Shown here: positions 10,270 through 22,468 of the stretch, piece by piece
Numbering within the stretch: position 1 is the stretch's first letter
How the letters are laid out: each line of letters starts with the position of its first letter
Source: Jaapia argillacea MUCL 33604
Taxonomy: Eukaryota; Basidiomycota; Agaricomycetes; Jaapiales; Jaapiaceae
Assembly (NCBI GenBank): GCA_000697665.1
Contig: KL197709.1
Location: forward strand, 1,549,791-1,613,790
Reading direction: 5' to 3'
Length of the DNA stretch: 64,000 nt
The notes under the pieces: model-generated
The model's database searches: none
What the model saw: only the letters and a program-made list of their open reading frames with translations
Told to the model about the DNA's origin: nothing
Made by a program: the position numbers and the translations under genes

Positions 10270-13200
10270 TCAAGGGTAATCTTTTCCAGCGCATTCGTTG
10301 GCCATCGGGGTACCCAGTGCCGGAATAGTCTCGGCTTCAATCTCGCTGTCCGTGTCCTGCTCCAAAACATTATGCTTGAGTGCGCGAGAAAATGGAGTGG
10401 GACCCACCTGCTCGAGTCTCCAGAAATGTTTCGAGAGCTTCTCAATGACGAGACTATACGGCAAATGCTGGGTAAGTTTTCTGTAAATCCAAATCGTAAT
10501 GGTTGGTTTTCGGGGCGCCGCGTCGATGACACAAGAAACGCACCTTCGGGGTTGAACGTTCAACGAATGACGGGCATCCAAAGCAGAGTCTAGGACATTG
10601 GAGGAATGGGCGCCTTCGCTCAGGGACAGCTTGATGGAGTACTCCTTATCTGTCTTGGCACGGCCGTGGTTTCGTTCGTATAACTCGAAACTATGTACAA
10701 CAAGCGTTCAGGGTCGACTGTACCGCAAGGCGCACAACGAAACGCACGTAATATGAGACTATTTTGACGCAATTTGATGAGATTATGATGGTATATCGCA
10801 AATTGGATGAACTTACGCAATAGTCAAGTTCAGGTATTCGACGGTTAGCGATAGGAAGGCCGGATAAGAGAACCAAGTTGACGAGGGTGTGTATGTGGCT
10901 CTCTTTGGTGAAATATAGTGTGAGAGAACTCCCCCCATGATTGCGAGCTGCTTCCAGGTCCTCCACAACCTTCTTGAGTAACGGGAGCGAAGTGAGCCAT
11001 CCGATTTCCTCTCTTTCCCAGCAGTCAGTGTGGAACGTGAAGTCGAGAAGCTGGGGACCAACTTTTCATGAGGGTCGATACCGTACTCTTGAGGCGCAAC
11101 TAGATCAAAAAGGGCTTTGGCCCGAGCATACAGTTCATGAAGTCGCCGGTCTCTGGGAAGTCGTCCGTCCTTCCCTCCATTCTCTTCGAAGATGGCGAAT
11201 AAGAAGGTTCGATGGTGAAGCGCGCAATACTTGATGGTGTCATAAAGCTCGGACACCTTCGGGAAAAGAGATTAGCCAGTAGGTTGAGCCGTAAATGGAT
11301 GGAGCGAACCCTGGATGGATCGAATTTCTCTGGCTTGACATCACAGAAATCTTCGAATAACTTCTCCCATCGCTCTCGGAAAAGCCAAGGCTCATCGCCA
11401 CAACACCTGCACTAGTATGAGACGAAACAGCAATGAAAGCCGAAGAAATACTGACCAGCGTTCCTGGAGTTTGTCGACATCCAGCGTTTCCCAATTCCGA
11501 TGCATGATGTCTCGGAAGGAACTCAAAAGTTCGATGACTTCCTAAACTCACGCCAATAAGATATTAATAGTCAGTAGTCAGAGAAAAACACAACCGAACC
11601 TTGACGACCTGAACAGGCTCCTTTTTTAATCCCTTTGGCCAAGTCAGCTCTGGCCTCTTCTGTGGCTCCCCAGGCCGCAATAAAATCTTCAATCGCTTCT
11701 TAACATCGTCCATTAAATCCTTGGCTGCATTGGAGTCATCCAAGAGGTCTTTTCGAACGATCAGAACTGGGGGTTCTTTTGTTTTGGATCTAAGTTGTTG
11801 TAGGGAGGTCTTGGTCGAGAAACCGCTAGGTGAACCGTCGATCGAGGAACGTTGGCTTGAGGCGGAGCTCGGAGGGTAATTGGGACCGAGTGTGTCGAAG
11901 AGGGCAGAGGCAAATATCTCTGCAGAAGCTACCACCCGTCTCTCGGAGGAGGTGTAAATCTGAAGTGGCGTGAATCAGTCCAGGACGGTAAAATCGTTGA
12001 GGCGAAGAAGCGCCCACCTTCACATTGTTTAACACATCCTTGTCTGATGACCTCGTCAGTTTGGAGAAGGATCATGGAGATATATTCACATACTCATGAT
12101 TGAGATATCCTTCTTCATATTTTCCCCTAAATCTCGGGATTGGTATCTCGCCGAGTGTGTGAACTAACTGCGCGTCATAATCTGTTGCTCGGAGAAAGAA
12201 AGAAAGAACACACCTCACCACCCCACTTGAACACTAGGGTAAGCTTTGTGAGAGTCCGAATATGACCCGCCTGTTTCTTGGAATACACAGGTTTCAACTG
12301 GGCTTTCGTCCCAGGCAACTCAATCTTGCTGAATAGAGCATTATTAAGCTGGGTCAGCTTCCCGAGATCCTCTCCAACAGCACCAAGAGCCTTCGCCTCG
12401 TCGATCGCAGTTGCGATACGGCTGAGTTGCTCCTTCTCACGCAGAATGATCTCCTCTTTCTCGCCATTTAAGAGCTTCACGAAAGGTTGAGTCCACACCT
12501 CGCCAATAGGGAAGTTGAACTTGAGCTTTTGCTTTGGAGTCCGATCAGCGTGTCGAAAGACCGTCACGTTAGCTTTAAGAAGCCAAGTGGATGATTCTTG
12601 GGGAGTCAACTCTGACACTAGGTACCCGCGGCTTGGTGATGGCGAATACTGCAAGCACAAAGACCCAAGGATCTCTGCCGTTTTGTCTGCGCATCAACTG
12701 GGGAGTTAGCAAACGACAGTGGGACAACTGGAACAATGACCGGCACCATAATACGACTCATTTCCTTTGACAAAGCTCCAACCGTTGACATCGATGACTT
12801 GACTTTTTCTGCCACCATCGGATCGAAGGAGATCGAATCCGCACACTCTTTGGCCAAAACCCTCGGAGATTTTCGAAGCCCATAACTTTTCGTCGTCGCT
12901 GAGGTGTGTGATGAAACTACACAGCCATGAGCATTTGGACAAGGGAATATAGACGAACTCGTTCACCGTATCTCCTTGCCTTCAGTATTACGTCTAACGA
13001 CGCCGTCGACAACAGGGGACTTGCGAGTTTCTGCGTGGGTGAAGTCCTTTCCAACGGTGTAAACCTTGATATCCTCGGAATTGTCCACGTCAATAAATTG
13101 CTCGTAGATGTACGATCCGTCTGTCCGGGGGTGGACCAGATCGGGATCCATGTCACTAGACTTATTACCGATCTGACAGACTCCGTAAGTGTGTCTCGGA

Positions 13201-14009
13201 ACACCTGGTGCTGATATCAGTGGACACACCTTCCTAAATAAACGACGACCTTGGCCGCCTTTGAAATATATGTATACATTATGATCTTCACCGCTCACGG
13301 GTTTTTCAACGAATGGTTTTTCGAGGACTTGTCCATCTATGATTATAGCATCGCCATCCTCACGGAGAGTAACTTCCGGAGTTACTTGGAACCCGCCAAT
13401 TTCGATGCCTAGTTTGTATTTCATGAGCTCCTTGAGCTCCTGTTCGATCTTTGGTCCGCCATCCCGAGAGACTTCAAGACGCCGGGGAGTGGGGACGTTC
13501 ATGTGATCCAGCACTGCGAGAACAAGGCGACGATCCCACAGCAGGGCTTGCTGAGGGAGATCATTGATGCAAAAAGGGTTGCGAAGCTTTACGTAGGAGA
13601 TCGCCTTGTCCAGGGGAAAGTCGGTGGAGAAGAAGGAAATCAAGACGTCACAACGAGGCCAGTTTTCGACGTCTACGTAAAATGTCAACGATGGTCAGGG
13701 TATTTGCAAAGCAATGGTACCTTCATCGAGAATCACCTTATCGCCAAAGACAACGACCTCGATGGCGCCCCGTCCCCGTTCAACCAGTCGTGTGAGGATC
13801 TCCCTCATGGGTTTGGATCGAGCCTTTACGTCCATAGCACATATTCCCAGAATAACGGGGGCCCTTCCCGAATCAGTGTTGAAAGAGAAGTCGGAATGTG
13901 ATGGGGTGGGAGAGGGCGTTGATGACCTAGTTAGAATGGAGCTGGAACGGTTGGCCGGTCTTTCGGAGGGAAAGAAAAGCGAAGGAATTCTAGGTTGTCT
14001 GTCTCGCAT
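10270..14009 (-). CDS. VIP1: VIP1/PPIP5K inositol pyrophosphate synthase
   Basis: The multi-exon reading frame starts at 14009 ([13 protein letters not shown]). The N-terminal part is the ATP-grasp kinase: [36 protein letters not shown], an [16 protein letters not shown] block and [26 protein letters not shown]. The second part is the histidine acid phosphatase-like domain with [15 protein letters not shown] and a later [12 protein letters not shown]. The family (yeast Vip1, S. pombe Asp1, PPIP5K) makes and removes the 1-position diphosphate of InsP7/InsP8 and acts in phosphate sensing, cell-cycle and polarity control. Both halves look intact. The last small exon ends at CAGKDYP near 10270. 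Exact introns were not all fixed. Convergent with FTS (107 bp between stops). Confidence 0.9.
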
Positions 14010-14545
14010 ATTGTGGATGGCAAATGTGTTATCTATGTGTTGAAAAGTCGTCAGGAAATCAGAAACAAAAAAAATGCGGGGAGAAACGATGGCCGGGAGA
14101 GAAGTGGAAGTGGAGTCCAAGGCAAGGAGTGGACATCGGCCACCTCCCAAAATGGAATGCCCCTGTGTGAATTCCCCAACACCTCCCAGCGCGGACACGG
14201 GATGGCGACTGGGACCCCGCGCTCCCGCTCAAAATAGGTACCGATAAGGTTACGGGGTCTTGCACTGCTTGCTCCGGGCGCGCTTCTCGATGAGGCATTT
14301 GTGCCCACTGTGCCGTCAGCAAGTTCCACACTTGAGGCATTTTCTGGACAAGGTGTATAAGCTGCCCGAAGTACCATGCAACATTTTCTATTACCTCGTC
14401 CCACCATATTCCGAAATTCATTCGCTCATATTCGCCATCCCCTTACGTCTAATCCACGCTCGTGTGCCAAATCACTATGCCCGCACCTATATATTCTCGC
14501 CGTAGGCCATCTGGTCGCCCCCTTCATCTGGGTATCTCCTCAAGA
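14010..14545. promoter_or_regulatory. divergent promoter region VIP1 / CCC2
   Basis: This 536-bp region lies between the start codons of two divergent genes. There is no ORF with recognisable motifs and no repeat. I could not identify a copper- or phosphate-response element with confidence. Confidence 0.5.
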
Positions 14546-17500
14546 ATGGCCTCCAACCTCACCGATGAATCTGACACTGTCATCTTTATCTCCAACCTCC
14601 ATTGTAGCAGGTAAGTCGCCCCTCGTTATTGTGATTCCGATTTCTTGACCGCTCTTCGTAGCTGTGCGAAAACGATAGAAGACACACTCGCGTCCCTGGC
14701 TCCACCGCCGTCTTCCGTGCATGTCTCCATTGTCGAGCAGTCGGTGACGGTACGACATCCTACGGGATTGGCTTCCCTCGCTATCAAACAGGCCATCGAC
14801 AACGCAGGCTTCGATATTGTCGCCACACCGTCGACCACTGAGCCAGGCTTCAGTTTCTCCAGGAGTCTCTCCAGCATCCAGGGATTTCCGTTGTGGAAAA
14901 CCCAGAAGCATGTCGAGCAATGCGTCCTCTGCAAAGAAGAGCATGTTCACGGCGTGGTCCAGGAGGAAAGCCGACGATCTACCGACAATCCTGAATCACA
15001 GGGATATCACCGTTCTTTCGACACTTCGAACACCGAGTTTGCTGCGAATGTAGACCAGGGAAAGGGCTCTGTCGCATCGCAATGCACACGACCCTCGATC
15101 GACTTACCCCTGAATACGAAGTCTGCGTCTTCGGGGGGTCCTTTCCTCATCCAGCTCTCCGTGGGGGGTATGACATGCGCCTCATGCTCAAACACGGTCA
15201 CGGACGTCCTCTCGCAGATCGACGGTGTTTCCGATGCTGTGGTGAACTTGCTCGGCAACTCAGCCACCTTTACCGCTTCCAGCGAAGGCCTGGCCAGCGT
15301 GGTTGTCAGTGCCATTGAGGATGCGGGGTACGAGGCCGAGGTTATCAGCACGCAGCGAGTAAACAGCGGGGTCTCGCCGAAAACCCCCAAGTCGCCCAAC
15401 GCACGTGACGGTCCCCACCATGTCACTTTGTCTGTGGGGGGAATGACCTGTGCATCCTGTTCGAATACCATTACGGATCTCGTGTCCCAGATCCCTGGAG
15501 TAACGGACTTGGTCGTCAATGTCCTCGGAAAGTCGGCGACCGCCACTGTCGAACACAAGAAATTGGTCGCGGACATCATTACCACCATCGAAGACGCTGG
15601 ATATGAAGCCGAGGCTGTTGCTCTTCAACCAATCGACACCGAGACGGATACATTGGCTGAGCCAGGACCTCGTACCATTTCATTGCGTGTCGATGGAATG
15701 TTCTGCAAGTGAGTTAATCGCTGGCTGTCGTTGACTTGTGTGCTTACCTCGTTTTGCATTCAGGCATTGTCCAGATAAAGTTATGACGGCGCTGGCGCAA
15801 TTTGGATCACAAATAGAAGTTCATAAACCGATAGAAACATACACGGATCCTATTCTTCAACTCACCTATCAGCCCGCACCCCCGTCTTTTACTATCCGCA
15901 CCATAATCTCAACCGTTGCTAACGCCAAATCCCCTCCGTTCGTGGTTTCGATTCATCGACCAGCGACGCTGGAGGAGAAAGCTCGTAATATGCAGATTCG
16001 GGAGCAGAGAGGCCTTCTGTTACGCCTAGCGTTCGCCGTTATTGCGGCCATCCCCACCTTCATCATCGGCATCGTGTATATGACTCTTGTCCACGACGGT
16101 AATCCGACAAAGGCCTTCTTTATGGAACCAATGTGGACGGGCAACACGTCTAGAGCGGAATGGGCTCTGTTCTTTTTGTCCACGCCAGTGATGTTTTACA
16201 GCGCCGGCCTCTTCCATCGGAGGAGCTTGAAGGAGATACGAGCGTTATGGAGGCCGGGAAGTCGGACTCCTGTGTGGAAGCGATTCATCCGCTTTGGGAG
16301 TATGAACTTACTAGTACGTGTCCTTGAATACTCTGAGGCGCTGTTGGTACTAACCAATCCACGATGCAGGTGTCGGCGGGAGTGTCAGTGGCATACTTTG
16401 CCTCCATAGCATTATTGGCACTTGCCTCGACCCAACCTCGTTCGCCAGCCGGTAACGGTGACACAACCACATACTTTGACTCCGTGGTGTTCTTGACGAT
16501 GTTCTTGCTCTCCGGTACGTAATCCTCTCACCATCTCGTCAATCAAATTCTAACGACTGGGTAATCGTTAGGCCGGTATCTCGAAGCCTATAGCAAATCC
16601 CGAACTGCGGATGCAATCACGGCACTGGGCAAGTTGAGACCTACAGAGGCACTACTCCTTGTTGATAGTGCTTTCACTCCGCGAGAGCCTCAGTATTCTG
16701 AGTCTGGGGACCTGGAGAAGGGCGATCCGGTAGCAGAGAAACTCAACGAGAATGGTTTCAAGACCGAGCGAGTTGATGTGTCTCTCCTTGAGATGGGCGA
16801 CGTCGTTCGCGTACCATCGGGATCCACACCCCCAGCCGACGGCATCATACTCAGAGGGGACAGCGGCGCCTTCGACGAGAGTTCGTTGACGGGAGAGTCG
16901 CGATTGATCAAGAAGGAAGTCGGAGACAGAGTCTTCCTGGGTACCATTAACAAGGGTAGTATGGTGGATGTAAGAGTCGATACGGTTGGAGGTGAAACAA
17001 TGTGAGTAGGAGCACGTGGTCCGCGGTTCATTGCTGACAAGGTCTTGCGGCAGGCTCGATCATATTATGAAGGTTGTTCGCGAAGGACAGACTAGAAGAG
17101 CACCCATTGAACGCGTCGCCGATATTTTGACTGGTTACTTTGTGCCTATCATCACGTTACTGGCAATTTCGACCTGGATCATCTGGCTCGGGTTAGGTGA
17201 GGGCGGCGCATTACCTTCAGACTACCTCGATATTGAGGTTGGGGGATGGCGTAAGTTCTGTCTCTGTGAATACCAAGTTCGTAGCTGACGAAAGAAATCA
17301 TAGTGGTGTGGTCTCTGGAGTTCGCCATTGCCGTGTTTGTTGTCGCGTGTCCATGCGGAATCGGGTTGGCTGCGCCGACTGCTCTCCTCGTTGGTTCCGG
17401 TCTTGCTGCGAAATTTGGCATCCTGGCGCGAGGTGGAGGAGAAGCATTCCAGGAAGCTGCACAGTTGGACGTCGTCGTCTTCGACAAGACGGGGACATTG

Positions 17501-18820
17501 ACGACGGGTGGAGAACCGCAAGTCACTGATGCTGAGATTCAGTCCTTGGATGACAAGTGGAAACGGGAAGTTATCCTGGGTATCGCTGCAGAGATCGAGT
17601 CGGCGAGCTCCCACCCCTTGGCGAGTGCTATCAGACGCTACTGTGAAGCAAACGGAGCGGTGCCTACCTCGGGTTCTGCATTTGAAGAAACGGCCGGGAA
17701 GGGACTCAAGGCGACATTCGAGTCGTCTCGTTGTGCTGCGATCATAGGCAACGAAGCATGGATGCGGGATCATGGTGCGGCTGTGACCAGCGAAATGATG
17801 GACTCGATGGAGCAGTGGAAATCGGAAGCGAAGAGCGTTGTATTGATGGCTATCCAACAGCACGACGGCCCCACTCCAGAGTCAACTCCTTATCGGGTGG
17901 TGGCCATTTTTGCTGTGGCGGACGAGATTCGACCGGAGGCCCGCGACGTTATCGATCGGCTGCAAGCGCAAGGTCTGGGTACTTGGATGATCTCAGGAGA
18001 CAACGCAACGACAGCCAAAGCTGTCGCAAAGCTGGTCGGTATCCCTGAGTCCAACGTCATCGCAGGCGTCCTCCCTCATGAAAAGGTACTTCCGCTTATT
18101 CTCTATGCCGTCAAAACATGCTGATTATGTTCGAAGGCTGAAAAGATCCAGTGGCTTCAGCAAGTGGGGATGAAGAGAAAGGAGTCCAAGTGGCGCGGCC
18201 TCTTCGGTAAGCAAAGGTTGAATGAAAGGTGCATTGTCGCCATGGTGGGAGATGGAATAAATGATGCTCCCGTGCGTATTCTTCTCGTTGTTGACGATGA
18301 CGTGGATGACGAATTGTGATACAGGCCTTGACGGTTGCCGATGTTAGCATCGCGATTGGATCAGGAAGTAAGCTTCTCCAAATCTGTCTGTCTTTCAGGA
18401 GGCTTATCTGTCTTCAGGCGATGTTGCTGTTACCAGTGCATCGTTCATTCTGGTATCGTCCAACTTACGAAGTCTGCTTACCTTGGTGGACTTGTCCCGC
18501 AAAGTTTTCAATCGAGTCAAATTCAACTTTGTGAGTTCATACACACTCTATCAGATTCAAGTTTTACTGACATGGTGATTAGGTATGGGCCGTGATGTAT
18601 AACCTAGCAGCTCTGCCAATCGCGGCTGGCGTCGTATACCCTGCGGGCCACGCAAGGCTCTCCCCCGTTTGGGCATCATTGGCAATGGCGCTATCGTGAG
18701 TGGCACCAAGCTCGTCTTGAACGATGTAAAACTGATTGGAATTTGCGTAGATCTGTATCGGTGGTTTGCAGCTCTTTACTGCTGAAATTATACAAAGAAC
18801 CTCGTATCATACCTGCATAA
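14546..18820 (+). CDS. CCC2: CCC2-type copper-transporting P1B ATPase
   Basis: The start ATG at 14546 gives MASNLTDESDTVIFISNLHCSSC after splicing. Four heavy-metal-associated domains follow: CSSC (HMA1), two GGMTCASC repeats near residues 170 and 260, and MFCKHC (HMA4). The P-type core has LTGES, the transmembrane metal motif CPC (VVACPCGIGLAAPTALL), phosphorylation site DKTGT, SSHPL and GDGINDAP; the last exons add the terminal helices and end ...EPRIIPA. The family pumps Cu(I) into the secretory pathway, supplying multicopper oxidases. At least ten short introns are present; those in HMA1 and HMA4 lie between the two metal-binding cysteines. All catalytic motifs are intact. Confidence 0.93.
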
Positions 18821-18973
18821 ATCCACTGTAATTAGACATCCTCATGTATCATAGATCAAGCCGCCAAGTTGACCGAGACGCCTCGAGCGTACCTCATCCA
18901 TTATAACCACAAATTGGTATTGAATGATGTATCCAGTTCCCGGCACTGTTATCTTGAGGTTGCGACAACAACT

Positions 18974-21900
18974 TCACGATCTCTGATGGCTCTGAGCCTG
19001 ATGCTGCTCCTTCTTCGTCCTATAGAAATCGGAGAAGGACAACCTGATGCCCAAAAACCGACAATCCAAATCTGCGTGTGACTGTAAGCCTTGGACGATG
19101 GCCTGAGCTCGCTCGGAAAATGAAGCGCCATATTCCTTGATTCGGTGGAGAATTGGAGCCAGCCCCTCCAAGGAACTGGGATCGGAGCCATGTTCGAAAG
19201 TCGTATATACACCCTGGGAAAAAGCGGTCAGTCCCAAATCGAACTGAGCAAAGTCGGACATACACGTTGAGTGTCTCGCTGAGCGTCTCGTCTGGCAGAC
19301 TCCGAAAGGCAATAATTGTAGAAGTTGTCCTAAGGGAAATGAACAAAAAGCTCATGTAACGACGCCCGAAACGCACCGTTGCCTCTCTGAATTGAAGAAT
19401 AGTGGCGAATAATTCTCGCACTTGGTTAAGGAGATTTTCCTACAAGCAAGTTCTGAGTCCTCTTATATGAACAGAAGTGAATCGACAGACCTCACGCCCA
19501 ACTTTGGGACTCAGAAGCAGTACTTTCTTGACCATGCGGTCAAGATATGATCGGTGAGCTTCAATCAATGCGTCGAGATCTCCTTCCTTCTTCTCGACGA
19601 AATCTGCAAGGACTTGCCAAGAACACTCCATAACTTCCAACTCACAGTATGCCTGCATCTGTCGGATAAAGTGGATCATCTCCGCTTGGACAACACGAAT
19701 TTGGTGCCATTCATAATTGAGCTCTAAGACGACTCAATCTCAGCGCCAAGGGGAGGAGCGCTGGCAGCACTCACCGGGTACCTGGAAGAAGGACTTCGAT
19801 CCACCGGCGATTCTCATCCAGCCTTTATTCAGAGTTCTCTCAACCCGCCTCATCTTCCAAAGGTGATTGAAGAGTTTCAGATACTTCATCATCGAGTCGG
19901 GGTCTAGAACAGTGTCGATGGGAGCATCGACCTTGTATTCCAAGGTGAAAACATCCCAACCAATCTCTCCATGAGAATATTCGAGCATACGAGCGTCTAA
20001 TCGCCTCAGGACATCCACAGGATCGTTCTGAGCACTTGAAGAACGAATCGCCGTTTCCAGGGTGGCTGTGAGGTTATGTCGATAGAGGGTATTAGCTGGT
20101 CGTGCAAGACTTGGTCTGCTCAGGTATCAGTGATTATGTGGTTGCAAGACGATAACATCATCGCACCCCAATGTCTCCATAAGCTGGTCAGCAAAATCAC
20201 CATAACCAAGCAATAAGTAGTGCTTGAGGGCACGCAGGTGATCCAGTAACCTGAACTTCTCGATGAAGACGTCGAACAAGCGTTGGCTTGCGATTTGATA
20301 TGCATGGTCAATTGATCGCTCCAAGCCTGAAATGTCACTGTACTTCAACGCTGAAAGGGCATGAGCGATAGTTGACAAGACGAGGATATTTGACTCACTT
20401 CCGCCCGTGTTAGCGAGCTTCTCTCGTGTCACCACCCAATCGCTGTCGTGACAGCTGTAGCGAATAAAGTTTAAGCTCTTCCCGGTTGAAAAAATCTGCC
20501 AGGCGACATGAAGTTCAAATATCGGACAAAGGAGTTAATGAGTCAAACCTTTCTGCCAAATGCTTCTCCGACGAATGCGGGAAGCATCTCGCGCTCGAAT
20601 TTGTATTTCGCTTCCCACAAGCGAAGGCCTCCCTCTCTTTCACCGGTAATATCGTCATTGCCGCCAGCGAATCCGCCGTCTCCAGAGAGCTGGCCTCCAC
20701 CTGAGGCGACGTAGGACATGTGGGCAAGTTCCGGGTCGACGGCAACAAAGAATTCGGAGTATGGATCATATAGCTCTCCGGAGAAGATCCATCTATGCAA
20801 GGTGGCGAAAAAGGGTTTCGAGACCTTCCTGAAATGTTCAAACTCAACCAACATAAAGACGAAGGGAGGTGCGTACCTCTTCCAACAATTGATCAGTAAA
20901 ATGGCGCACAAATGGATCTCCATTATCGGTGTAACCGTGTATTAGATTGACGAGTGCCCCTCCATGGGCGTCTAATTAAGGTTTGAGCATGTAAAGAGTA
21001 TCGTGTGTGAAAGGTTCGCACCTCGAGCCCCCTCTACACATGCGCTCATCATCCTCATCCGTAGTCGCCAATCACTGATCCATACATCCAACCTTCTCAA
21101 TGTCAAGCCAGATTCTTCAACTGTTGCATTTTCAAGATTGCTAGATGGGTCATCTGAAACTGGAGAGAGGGAAGATGCCATTTGAGACTCCAGTATCGCA
21201 ATTAGTCTGTAGTATTGGGTGAGTTGAGTTTGAAGGTAGTGGCAAAGACTCTGCTCAATCATCCCTACACCCGGCCTGCCTTCGCGGTCTCGGACAAGGG
21301 CCTCAACTCTAGTATATAAATGCCCAACCTCAGAGAGTCGATGAATCAATGATTTGGTCGGGGTTGGAATGACATATTTCTGAAGTGAATGTCAAGGCAG
21401 GGGGACGACTAGATCGCGTTGGAACTTACTGGATCATCGACGAACACGATCTGCTTTTCCTTATCCGGATCCTTGGCTGGTACGAAGCGAACATATTTGC
21501 CCGATATGCCTTGTAATAGGTACAATGTATCACGAAGGAGCAAATGCTCAGGAAGCTGAGGACGGCCTTCATTCCGAATAAGTCTCGAATAGATTCGTGA
21601 TTCGGAGTTTAACTCACCTGTTCTAACGCGGTACTCTCTCAGAAGATCAGCTTTTGACTTTCCTCGAGGAGGATTGGAATCGGGTAAGGGATTTGAGGGA
21701 TTTAAGGGTGAAAGGTTCGGTCTTTGGGGAGGAGGGGGTGCGAGGGATGGGAGGAATGTGGGGGTCGTGGAAGGTTGTGATGTTGAGGCAAGTGAGTAGA
21801 GGAACAGTAAAGCAGCGTGCTTTCTTGATAACACAGGCTGGTGACGAGTGAACGTCAGCGGAGTCGAACAACAGTGTGAAGCGTGTATACTTGATCCAGA

Positions 21901-22246
21901 AGACGAGAGAGGAGGTTGGTGAACTTCAAAGACGAGGCGCCACTAGGCGAGGATTGGGAGACTAGATTCGGATGTCATGCACATTCAGGTTGAACTAGTG
22001 GGAGCGGGTTGCACGAACGGTATCGTTTAACAAGGTCTGCAAGATGCCCGATGTCTGTCTCTCGGCTCTGGCCAATATGACTTTTGAGGAGGTTAGATTT
22101 GACGAGTTGGGCGATGAAGCAGATTCGCACCTGTTAAGGATATCGATGGAATGGGCGACGAGCTGTCTCTTCAAAGATTCATCTGTCCTAGTCTTAGGAA
22201 CCAGAGAAAGGACGAGAGATTCCAGGGTTTCATTGACGGGCGGCAT
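18974..22246 (-). CDS. GCP3: gamma-tubulin complex component GCP3 (Spc98/Alp6)
   Basis: Multi-exon gene; the chosen start at 22246 gives MPPVNETLESLVLSLVP (an in-frame ATG at 22378 is also possible). Diagnostic GCP stretches are LLREYRVRTGELNSESRIYSRLI, LLLRDTLYLLQGISGKYVRF, LTLRRLDVWISDWRLRMRMMS, ATLHRWIFSGELYDPYSEFFV and, in the gamma-tubulin-binding half, LFDVFIEKFRLLDHLRALKHYLLLGYGDF and LKLFNHLWKMRRVERTLNKGW. GCP3 with GCP2 and gamma-tubulin forms the core nucleator at the spindle pole body. Order and motif content fit GCP3 rather than GCP2. The C-terminus reads through to SHQRS. It is divergent from the IQGAP gene. Confidence 0.9.
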
Positions 22247-22468
22247 AGTCGCGTCGCCCAGGTGCGTTTTGTTGATGTCCACCGCGTTTCGCAACAAGGC
22301 CCAAAAAGGAAGGCGTCTGTATTGGAGACAGTCGCCGCTCAACGACAAGTCCTTTCCTGACTCTGCTTCAGCTTTCATTGCGCCCTCTCATTCTTCCCCA
22401 CACCACAGGCGTATGCCTCGCTAGCTAGTTTTATCCACACCTTTCACGACTTTACGACTTGACACGAC
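22247..22468. promoter_or_regulatory. bidirectional promoter GCP3 / IQGAP
   Basis: 222 bp separate two divergent start codons of cytoskeletal genes. The short distance implies shared control elements. A ccacac/cacacc-rich stretch lies at 22400-22445. If GCP3 starts at the upstream ATG (22378), the gap is only 90 bp. Confidence 0.55.
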
